Assembly: GCA_002304785.1 (NCBI GenBank)
Contig: DBMG01000153.1
Location: forward strand, 1-47,722
DNA length: 47,722 nt
Source: Candidatus Accumulibacter sp. UBA704
GTDB lineage: Bacteria; Pseudomonadota; Gammaproteobacteria; Burkholderiales; Rhodocyclaceae
Direction of reading: 5' to 3'
A model generated the notes under the pieces. That model searched no databases. It saw nothing but the letters and a program-made list of their open reading frames with translations, and was not told where the DNA came from. This document shows, piece after piece, positions 7,754 to 14,389 of the stretch. The translations under genes were made by a program, and so were the position numbers. Every line of letters starts with the position of its first letter. The stretch's first letter is position 1.

Positions 7754-7769
7754 CGCATAGAATGTGCCC
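7754..7769 (-). promoter_or_regulatory. Candidate sigma-54 (RpoN) promoter of the PEP-CTERM gene
   Basis: Reading the minus strand gives GGGCACATTCTATGCG. It contains GG-N10-GC at the exact -24/-12 spacing and GGCAC in the -24 box, against the consensus TGGCAC-N5-TTGC. The start site would be near 7744, leaving a leader of about 80 bases. RpoN control of PEP-CTERM genes through PrsK/PrsR is known in floc-forming betaproteobacteria. The sequence match is direct; its use is inferred. Confidence 0.6.
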
Positions 7770-7884
7770 AAACAGATCGCCCAGAAATAACCACATTTAA
7801 ACAAAGGTTTATTTGGCCGCAAAAAAATATATTGATTTTATTGTCAATTTGTGTAAATAAAACCGACACGCGTCCAACAGAGGC

Positions 7885-7906
7885 AAGTGCTGTCAAAGCA
7901 GCACTT
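7885..7906. promoter_or_regulatory. Inverted repeat upstream of the sigma-54 site (possible enhancer site)
   Basis: AAGTGCTG (7885-7892) and CAGCACTT (7899-7906) form a perfect dyad with a 6-base centre. It lies about 120-140 bases upstream of the candidate -24 box, where sigma-54 activators usually bind. The rest of the 395-base gap 7665-8059 is AT-rich and has no gene that I can support. Confidence 0.5.
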
Positions 7907-7982
7907 ACAGATCTCAATCACACTGGCCTTTGTTTCGGAATGCTCTGATGTCCAGCCTGGATCGACGGCGGCAATCGGACGA

Positions 7983-8018
7983 TTGCCGTAGTCCTCAACA
8001 GGTCAACGACTACGGCAA
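7983..8018 (-). terminator. Long-stem hairpin downstream of the DUF1554-like gene
   Basis: TTGCCGTAGTC (7983-7993) pairs perfectly with GACTACGGCAA (8008-8018), an 11-bp stem with a 14-base loop. It lies 42 bases past the stop codon of the minus-strand gene. No T-run follows, so it may stabilise the 3' end or work with Rho rather than act as a simple intrinsic terminator. Confidence 0.45.
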
Positions 8019-8059
8019 CCTCCGGCGTTGCGCGCGGGCATTGCCGTTTCTGTCTCGAA

Positions 8060-8725
8060 TCACTTCACCGCGAAGCAATAGAGGCGTCCGTTCCCGCCCG
8101 AACTGCGCAAAGCGTCCACGCTGCAGCCTCGCGATGGGTGCGAGTGGTTCCACGACTTGGCCGGTTGCTTCAGATCCAGTCCCGTGCGGTCGTGGTGGCC
8201 GACCTGGGCCGAGCCGCCACTGGCGCTGCTGGTCCAATTGCCGCAAGTAGTGTCCTCTCCAGCTGGGAAAGCCATGCCCATCGAATCCGATCCGGTCAGC
8301 ATGTCGTGCTGGTTGGGATTGTCGCCCCTCCCGTTCACGATCTCGCCTTTTTCGGTAAGTGCGGTTTGTTTGTTGAGGTTGTTTTCGCGGTGCAGCTCAT
8401 CGACATTGCGCGCAATCAATTCGCCCTTGACGTTGTACCAAGGGCCTTTGCCGATGCGGTCGCGGGCGTTGATCGCCGGAGTACTGGCCGTGGCGCTGGT
8501 GCTCAGGTAGGCGCGCCAGGTGCGCTTGCCGATACCGGCTGCTTCGGCCAGCGACTGGCAGTGCTTGTCCGCACCGGCGAGTCCGCCGAGGTCGCCGCCT
8601 TTCCCGGAGCCTTCACTGGTGACAAAGAAACTTGTCCTGGCGTCGGCGGCATGCAGGGCGGCGGACGGAGCGGCTGTAAGCAAAACCAACACGGCGGCGA
8701 AGGGCAGGTGCTTTGCGATTTTCAT
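8060..8725 (-). CDS. Exported DUF1554-like (lectin-like fold) protein
   Basis: A 221-residue protein with a signal peptide (AAVLVLLTAAPSAALHAADA) and AAGGAG upstream of the ATG. The mature part has FFVTSEGSGKGGDLGGLAGA, then DKHCQSLAEAAG and RTWRAYLSTS, and ends with RGCSVDALRSSGGNGRLYCFA. This is the pattern I associate with DUF1554, a C-type-lectin or endostatin-like fold with paired cysteines. Assignment is from memory of the family pattern. It follows the anti-sigma gene by 50 bases on the same strand, so it may be part of the ECF sigma operon or regulon. The ligand is unknown. Confidence 0.7.
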   Translation of the reverse strand: MKIAKHLPFAAVLVLLTAAPSAALHAADARTSFFVTSEGSGKGGDLGGLAGADKHCQSLAEAAGIGKRTWRAYLSTSATASTPAINARDRIGKGPWYNVKGELIARNVDELHRENNLNKQTALTEKGEIVNGRGDNPNQHDMLTGSDSMGMAFPAGEDTTCGNWTSSASGGSAQVGHHDRTGLDLKQPAKSWNHSHPSRGCSVDALRSSGGNGRLYCFAVK

Positions 8726-8775
8726 GGTGACACTCCTTTTTGAGTGGCAAGGTACGATGGGGGATTGTCCGATTG

Positions 8776-9600
8776 TTACTTGCCCTCGATCTGCTCGTAG
8801 ACCGCCGTGGCCAGGCGGGCGAGTTCTCCCTTGTCGATGGTGGCCGAGAGGGCGTAGCCGAATTTACCGTCGATCCAGTAGAAGACGTTGACCGGACCTT
8901 CCTGGGCGAAGCGGAAGGCGGTCTCCTGGTTGGCGGTGTTTTCGGTAGACACGAACAGCGTCAGGCGTTGACCGGTGCCGTCCTGGTACATGAACTGGGC
9001 AACCGGGCCGATATTGCCGGGCAGCAGGCGTCCGCCGACCAGTTCGTACCCCAGCTTGCCGAGTTTCGGTGGCTTGACTGGGGTGCCGATGCGCTTCGAC
9101 AGCCAGGTGACGAGCTGCTCTTCCTGCTCGCCGCTGACCTCGACGGGACGGCGCACGTCCGGCGAGTAGACGGCATGGGCGATGGCGGCCTGCCGGGGCA
9201 GCGGCACCGCAGCGGCGATCCGCTCTGCCGACGGATACTGGCCATGCGCGATCCAGCCGGCGGCGCCGCCGAGTATGGCAATCAGGATTCCGGCGGCGAT
9301 GCGTTGCAGCGACCAGCTCGGCAGGCGGCCCGGGTGTCCATGCGGCAGGGCCGCCGAGGCCGTCGAATCGGGGAGGTGGGGAGGAGTCGCCATGGCGCGC
9401 AGGCGATCCGGTATCGGTTCGTCGAGCGTCGCGCCGTACAGATGGTTGATCGCCTGCTTCTGCTCCTGGTAGTCGCGCACCCGTTTCGCCTCCCCCGGAA
9501 GTTCCGCCAGGAGACGCGCGATTGCTTCGCGTTCCGGGGCCGGCAGGGCGCCGTCAACGTAGGCGTGCAGATCGCTTTCCTTGACAGTGTTCGGGTTCAT
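8776..9600 (-). CDS. Membrane-bound anti-sigma factor for the adjacent ECF sigma
   Basis: The ATG at 9598-9600 overlaps the sigma gene stop (ATGA), giving 274 residues. The N-terminus (ESDLHAYVDGALPAPEREAI) is the usual cytoplasmic anti-sigma domain, but the zinc-binding HxxxCxxC is absent. One membrane helix lies at about 98-117 (AAGILIAILGGAAGWIA). A periplasmic domain follows, with LTLFVSTENTANQETAFRF and VNVFYWIDGKFGYALS. It probably holds the sigma factor inactive and releases it on a periplasmic signal. Co-translation with the sigma gene supports the pairing. Confidence 0.85.
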   Translation of the reverse strand: MNPNTVKESDLHAYVDGALPAPEREAIARLLAELPGEAKRVRDYQEQKQAINHLYGATLDEPIPDRLRAMATPPHLPDSTASAALPHGHPGRLPSWSLQRIAAGILIAILGGAAGWIAHGQYPSAERIAAAVPLPRQAAIAHAVYSPDVRRPVEVSGEQEEQLVTWLSKRIGTPVKPPKLGKLGYELVGGRLLPGNIGPVAQFMYQDGTGQRLTLFVSTENTANQETAFRFAQEGPVNVFYWIDGKFGYALSATIDKGELARLATAVYEQIEGK

Positions 9601-10103
9601 CTGACGACTCTCAATCGTGATGCGGGCGTCTCGGCCAGTCCCGCCATGATCTGCCGCAAACGCTCGCGTCCGCGCGCCAGCCGGGACATCACCGTACCGG
9701 CGGGAATGCCGAGCATGGCAGCGATGTCCGCATAAGCCATATCCTCCAGCGCCACCAGCAATACCACTTCGCGCTGTTCGTCCGGTAGCTGGTTCAGCGC
9801 GGATTCGAGATCCTTCAGTTCCAGCCCGTCGGTCTGGGTGGGACGGGTGGGCAGATCGCAATCGCCTTCCTCGACCGGGCGGGTCGGTGGCGGCGGGCGG
9901 CGCAACTGGTCGACGCGCAGGTTGTGCATGATGCCGAACAGCCAGGCGCGCAGGTCACTGCCCACCCGCCACTGGTCGATGCGCGACCACGCGCGCTCGA
10001 GCGTATCCTGGACCAGATCGTCGGCCGCCGCGCGGTCGCCGAGGAGCGCCCGCGCGTAGCGGCGCAGGCGGGGGATCTCGGCGAGGATTGCGCGGCTGTC
10101 CAC
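9597..10103 (-). CDS. ECF-type RNA polymerase sigma factor
   Basis: A 168-residue protein with only the sigma-2 and sigma-4 regions. Region 2 has AADDLVQDTLERAWSRIDQW and LRAWLFGIMHNLRVDQLRR; region 4 has LNQLPDEQREVVLLVALEDM and AMLGIPAGTVMSRLARGRERL. It starts with GTG at 10101-10103. It lies 32 bases after the lipoprotein gene and overlaps the anti-sigma start. A candidate promoter of ECF type precedes the lipoprotein gene, which suggests autoregulation. The triggering stress is not visible. Confidence 0.93.
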   Translation of the reverse strand: MDSRAILAEIPRLRRYARALLGDRAAADDLVQDTLERAWSRIDQWRVGSDLRAWLFGIMHNLRVDQLRRPPPPTRPVEEGDCDLPTRPTQTDGLELKDLESALNQLPDEQREVVLLVALEDMAYADIAAMLGIPAGTVMSRLARGRERLRQIMAGLAETPASRLRVVR

Positions 10104-10135
10104 GATCTGTCGGGGCTGGATTCAGCGTTTCGGGA

Positions 10136-10513
10136 TCAGGGCTTGGCGATGCGCCAGGCGTTATTCACGCCGTCCCCGGTCTTGTCGCCGGGCTTCTGGT
10201 CCTTGATCCAGTAGTAGAGCGGCTTGCCCTTGTACGCCCATTGCTTGCTGCCGTCATCGCGGGTGACGATGCTGTAATCGCCGCTGGCCACGTCGTCGGC
10301 CTTGGCCATCAGCGGCGGCCAATTGGTGGCGCAGGGGCCGTTGCATACGCTCTTGCCGCTGCCGGCGGTATCGCGGTCGAATGTGTATAGGGTCATGCCG
10401 TTGCCGCCGGTAAGCATGCCTTCGGAAACCATGGTCGGGCGGGTTGCATAGGCAGAGCAGGCGGCAAGTGAGGCCGAAAGCAGGGTCAGGCAGGCGAGAG
10501 TGCGGGTATTCAT
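10136..10513 (-). CDS. Small lipoprotein with COG4315-like secreted repeat
   Basis: A 125-residue protein; the ATG at 10511-10513 is preceded by AGGAGATCGCC. The signal ends with the lipobox SLAAC, so it is probably lipid-anchored. The mature part has NGMTLYTFDRDTAGSGKSVC, NGPCATNWPPLMA and KGKPLYYWIKDQKPGDKTGD, the hallmark of the secreted repeat family of unknown function. It is the first gene of the sigma/anti-sigma operon. Such proteins often accompany ECF sigma factors, and a role in envelope or redox stress is a guess. Confidence 0.85.
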   Translation of the reverse strand: MNTRTLACLTLLSASLAACSAYATRPTMVSEGMLTGGNGMTLYTFDRDTAGSGKSVCNGPCATNWPPLMAKADDVASGDYSIVTRDDGSKQWAYKGKPLYYWIKDQKPGDKTGDGVNNAWRIAKP

Positions 10514-10552
10514 GGCGATCTCCTGTGAGATTGAGGGGCTTGCACATGCGTT

Positions 10553-10578
10553 AACGTGTTCTGGTTTGGTTTTATTCC
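10553..10578 (-). promoter_or_regulatory. Candidate ECF sigma promoter upstream of the lipoprotein gene
   Basis: On the minus strand GGAATAA (10578-10572) is followed after 15 bases by CGTT (10556-10553), the general form of ECF -35 and -10 boxes. The start site would lie about 30 bases before the lipoprotein ATG. It would make the sigma operon self-activating. Confidence 0.5.
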
Positions 10579-10661
10579 CGGATGTTGACAATTTTTGTCG
10601 GATATGGAGGCACGGCAACTTCGATATCCGGCTGGAGACTTGGTTCCCGACTTGTCGTGGA

Positions 10662-13600
10662 TCAGCGGCGTGTCTCGGACTGCGGCGCGCGCAGCCATTT
10701 TTCCGCAAACGCGGCAGCCGGTTCCGGTTGGCCGAAATAGTACCCCTGCACTTCATCGCAACCGAGCGCCAGCAGGGCGTCCGCCTGGGCGTGAGTCTCG
10801 ACGCCTTCGGCAATCGTGCGCATGCCCAGAGTCTTGCCCATGGCGATGACCGTGGCGACGATGGTGTGATCGTTGATGTCGTCGACCATGTCCTGCACGA
10901 ATGATTTGTCGATCTTCAGTTTTCTGGCGGGCAGGCGCTTGAGATAGGCCAGGGACGAATAGCCGGTGCCGAAATCGTCGATGGCGAGTGAAAACCCCAC
11001 GGCATTCAACTGGGTGAACATGTCGATCGACTGCTCGATGTTCTTCATCATGCCGCTCTCGGTGAGTTCAAGTTCGAAGAGCCTGGGCTCGAGTCCGCCC
11101 GAGCGGATGATTTCGTTGACCTGATCCGGAAAAGAGGCATCCTCGATCTGTTGGGCAGCAATGTTGATGGACAGTCGGCCGGAGAAATGCAAACCGGCAT
11201 CCCGCCACGCCAGAATCTGCCGGCAGGCTTCCTTCAGTACCCAGTTGCCGATCATGGTCATCATGCCCCGCGCCTCTGCGACGGGAATGAATACAGTCGG
11301 GCCGACCAGCCCGTGCGAAGGATGCATCCAGCGCATCAGGGCTTCGGCGCCCAGCAACCGGCCGCTGCGCAGGTCGAACATCGGCTGGTAGAAAAGCGAC
11401 AACTCCTCGGGTCGATGGCGAAGCGCCTCCTTGAGGTCTCGCGCCAAGGCAATGCTTTCGGCGACACCCGAGCTCATCTCAGGCGTGTAATGCATATAGC
11501 CGCGCCCACCGGATTTTGCGCGGTACATGGCGATGTCGGCATGGCGCAGCAGGGTGTCGGGAGTATCACCATCCGTCGGGAAATGCGAAATGCCCACGCT
11601 GACTCCCAGGGCAAAGGCGTGGCTGCCGATTTCGATCCGGGTAGCCAGCGTGCCGATGATCCGTTCGGCGATGAGAGCCGCGGCGGAAAGGTCGGCAACA
11701 GGGGCCAGGACGGCGAATTCATCGCCGCCCAGGCGCGCCAGCACTTCGCCGTCACGCAATACGCTGCCGAAGCGCCGCGCCGCTTCGCGGAGAACATCGT
11801 CACCTACGGTATGTCCCTGGGTGTCGTTGATTTCTTTGAATCGATCAAGGTCGAGATATAGCACGGCGATGCACTGTCCTTTCTCTTGCGCCCAATGGAG
11901 AGCCTGACGCAGACGATCAAGGAACAGAGAACGATTGAACAGTCCGGTGAGCGTGTCGTGCAGGGCAAGCTCTTTCAAGGCCAGGACTGACTGTTTGCGT
12001 TGTGTGATGTCCTGAATGCTGCACTGTATGAGCATTCTCCCCGCCTTGTGAAACGGCATCAGATGTACTTCACTGTCCCATTCGGTGCCGTTGGGACGCC
12101 GATGATGCCACTCGCGGACGGTGGCTCCACGCTCGAGCACGGCCTTGATGGCTTCGGCGGCGGCAATGTCGGAAGGCGTGCCATCGTACTGGCGCGGTGG
12201 GGAGAGCTCTTCGGGCTTCGTTCCGACCACTGCGTCCATGCTGGGCAGGCCGAACAGTCTTGCGGCGGCGGGGTTGCAGTCAATGAAACGCCCCGACTCC
12301 GGGTCGAGGATCAGCAGCGGTATGCGGGAATCGGAATACAAGACCTTGTTGTACTCCTCGCTTTCCCGAATTTTTTGCTCGGCTGCGGAAAGCGCTTCGA
12401 TCTGGCAACGCAGGCGGGTCTCCTGGCTGGAAATCTGCTGTTGATGGCGCAGCAGCAAATCGCGCATTCTTTCCTGGGCAGCCGCGAGTTGCATGATTTC
12501 GCCGATTTCAGTCTCCGGCATGGCGGAATGAGCGAAATCGAGTTGGCCGATTTTTTCGCTGACTTCCGTCAGTGTTTCCAAGGGGCGGGCGATGCGCTTT
12601 GCCTGCTGTCTGGCGAAGGCGGCGACCAGCATCAGGAGCATGACCAGGGCCACGGCCATCGGCCAGAGGATCGGCTGCCACTGCGGGGCGAAATCCGCCG
12701 CAGGGGCCAGGGTGAGTACCCAGAGCTTCTGCTCGCCAAGCACATAGGGGTGCATGCGCGACAGCCATGTCGTTCCGTCGGCGGTGAACGAGCGGGTTTC
12801 TTCACGGTGGGTTCCACTTGCCTGTCTCAGGGCGCCCGAAACCGCTTGGAGTCCAAGATCGGCCGCCGGGCTCATGACCTTGCCAAGCCAGTCTCCGCGC
12901 GATATGCCCGGCGGCGGCGCGGGGAGCGCCAGAACCCGCTGATCGCCCGTAAGCACCAGAGCGAGGCCGTTTTGCCCCAGCCTTGCGCCCATGGTCTTCT
13001 GTGACAGGTCGCGCAACATCAGATCGATGCCGATCGCGATGGTTCGACCGTCCGGCAACCGGAAGCTGTTCGAGACGGTGATTCCCGGGTCGCCGGTGGT
13101 GAAGAAGGTGTAGGGCGGCGTCCAATGCACCGCGTTTGGCCGGGACTCGGCGGCCTTGTACCACGCGCGCTGGCGCGGATCGTAGTCGACGGTCTTGCGG
13201 TATTGCCGGACGCTGCCGTCGGTTTCGTAGTCGAGGAACAGATGCTTGTCCCCCCAGCGCGCCAAGTCGGTGATACGGTTGCGCCAGCCCCCTTCCGCGC
13301 GCTGCATCAGCATCCAGCCATCGCCGGAAGACGTTCCGGCTACGACCGAGGTGGCTTCCGGCAGCGTTTCGAGAACGGGCATGAAAAGCCTGTTGAACGC
13401 TTCCGCGGAACCGGAAGTCGGCGGATTGTCGCCAATCCATTGCCGGCTCATCTTGAGGATCTGTTCCGCCGGTTCAAAGACGCCATCAAGATCCGACTCA
13501 ACGCGTGCGGCGGCTTCCGCGAACTGGCTTTCGGCGATGCGCTGTACCAGGGGCTCCATTCCGAACTGGAAAAAAACTACGCCTGCCAGCAATACGGCGC

Positions 13601-13697
13601 CGGTGACGAGCATTCCCACGCGGACCAGCAGGCTTTGGCGGAGCGGTCTGCTGTTGCTGGATGGCATATTCGGCAGGGGCATTGAATCAATATACAT
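10662..13697 (-). CDS. Membrane sensor Cache-HAMP-PAS-GGDEF-EAL protein (c-di-GMP turnover)
   Basis: A protein of about 1011 residues counted from the ATG at 13695-13697; no clear ribosome site decides the start. Membrane helices near 15-35 and 330-355 flank a periplasmic Cache-type sensor (DYDPRQRAWYKAAES, ITVSNSFRLPDGRTIAIG). HAMP, a coiled coil and a PAS domain follow. The GGDEF domain has an intact ARLGGDEFAVL near residue 655, but RDGE stands where the inhibitory RxxD would be. The EAL domain keeps EALMRW, FELELTESG, DDFGTGYSSL and EGVET. Both synthase and phosphodiesterase activity are possible; many such proteins act mainly as phosphodiesterases. Confidence 0.93.
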   Translation of the reverse strand: MYIDSMPLPNMPSSNSRPLRQSLLVRVGMLVTGAVLLAGVVFFQFGMEPLVQRIAESQFAEAAARVESDLDGVFEPAEQILKMSRQWIGDNPPTSGSAEAFNRLFMPVLETLPEATSVVAGTSSGDGWMLMQRAEGGWRNRITDLARWGDKHLFLDYETDGSVRQYRKTVDYDPRQRAWYKAAESRPNAVHWTPPYTFFTTGDPGITVSNSFRLPDGRTIAIGIDLMLRDLSQKTMGARLGQNGLALVLTGDQRVLALPAPPPGISRGDWLGKVMSPAADLGLQAVSGALRQASGTHREETRSFTADGTTWLSRMHPYVLGEQKLWVLTLAPAADFAPQWQPILWPMAVALVMLLMLVAAFARQQAKRIARPLETLTEVSEKIGQLDFAHSAMPETEIGEIMQLAAAQERMRDLLLRHQQQISSQETRLRCQIEALSAAEQKIRESEEYNKVLYSDSRIPLLILDPESGRFIDCNPAAARLFGLPSMDAVVGTKPEELSPPRQYDGTPSDIAAAEAIKAVLERGATVREWHHRRPNGTEWDSEVHLMPFHKAGRMLIQCSIQDITQRKQSVLALKELALHDTLTGLFNRSLFLDRLRQALHWAQEKGQCIAVLYLDLDRFKEINDTQGHTVGDDVLREAARRFGSVLRDGEVLARLGGDEFAVLAPVADLSAAALIAERIIGTLATRIEIGSHAFALGVSVGISHFPTDGDTPDTLLRHADIAMYRAKSGGRGYMHYTPEMSSGVAESIALARDLKEALRHRPEELSLFYQPMFDLRSGRLLGAEALMRWMHPSHGLVGPTVFIPVAEARGMMTMIGNWVLKEACRQILAWRDAGLHFSGRLSINIAAQQIEDASFPDQVNEIIRSGGLEPRLFELELTESGMMKNIEQSIDMFTQLNAVGFSLAIDDFGTGYSSLAYLKRLPARKLKIDKSFVQDMVDDINDHTIVATVIAMGKTLGMRTIAEGVETHAQADALLALGCDEVQGYYFGQPEPAAAFAEKWLRAPQSETRR

Positions 13698-13774
13698 GAT
13701 TTCATTGACTTGCAAATCCGCTGTTCCCAGATGAGGGATTGCCCAATACCCAGGGATGACCGTTCAGCTCGGTT

Positions 13775-13802
13775 ACAAAAGGGTTTCCACAAAACCTTTT
13801 GT
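13775..13802. promoter_or_regulatory. Dyad in the divergent promoter region of two c-di-GMP genes
   Basis: ACAAAAGGGTTT (13775-13786) and AAAACCTTTTGT (13791-13802) pair over 12 positions with one mismatch and a 4-base centre. It lies midway between the divergent starts of the GGDEF-EAL gene and the decayed cyclase. Use as an operator or terminator is inferred. Confidence 0.45.
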
Positions 13803-13836
13803 ACAACCTGGTGGCCATTGCGCCATAATTGACTCC

Positions 13837-14352
13837 ATGCAGTTCATCAACGTCCTCGACATGCGGACTTTTCTGGTGGGCAACGTCGCTTGCCTTTCCA
13901 TCTGCGTCATGGTCATGGCGGTCGCCTGGAGGCACAGCTGCAGCCGTTTTCCCGCTGTCGGTTATTGGTTGCGCAGCTTGTTCATGCAATTCGCCGGCAT
14001 GTCGCCGATTGTCCTGCGCAACTCGATTCCCGATCTGCTTTCAATCTTGGCGGCCGGGGCGCTGATGCTCGATATCGACCACTTCAAGCATGTCAACGAC
14101 ACCCACGGGCACCAGGCCGGCGATCGAGGTGGCAGAGCGCCTGGGTCGAGCCGTGGAGCACACAGGGATTCCGCTTGAACACGGCCTGCCGCTCATCGTC
14201 TCGGTGTCGATCGGCGCCGCGTCGTTGTCCTCGCGGAACACCAACATCGACACTATGCTGGGAAATGCCGACAAGGCTCTTTGTGCCGCCAAGAACGAAG
14301 GGCGCAACTGCGGCCGCGCCTTTGCGGTAGATCGGGCGGATGGGCGATACGC
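13837..14352 (+). pseudogene. Decayed diguanylate cyclase gene lacking its GGDEF motif
   Basis: The first frame starts MQFINVLDMRTFLVGNVACL, with membrane character, and passes abruptly into ALMLDIDHFKHVNDTHGHQA, the first half of a GGDEF domain. The frame is then broken: in another frame VAERLGRAVEHTG, VSVSIGAASLS and NADKALCAAKNEGRN give the end of a GGDEF domain. The middle with GG(D/E)EF is missing, as are most membrane helices and the domain start. At least two internal deletions and a frameshift are needed to explain this. No activity is expected. The last part runs in frame towards the dmsA-like gene, which has its own start. Confidence 0.8.
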
Positions 14353-14389
14353 GACTGAGAGGATTTTCTTGTGGAAAGGGAGAGAAAAA

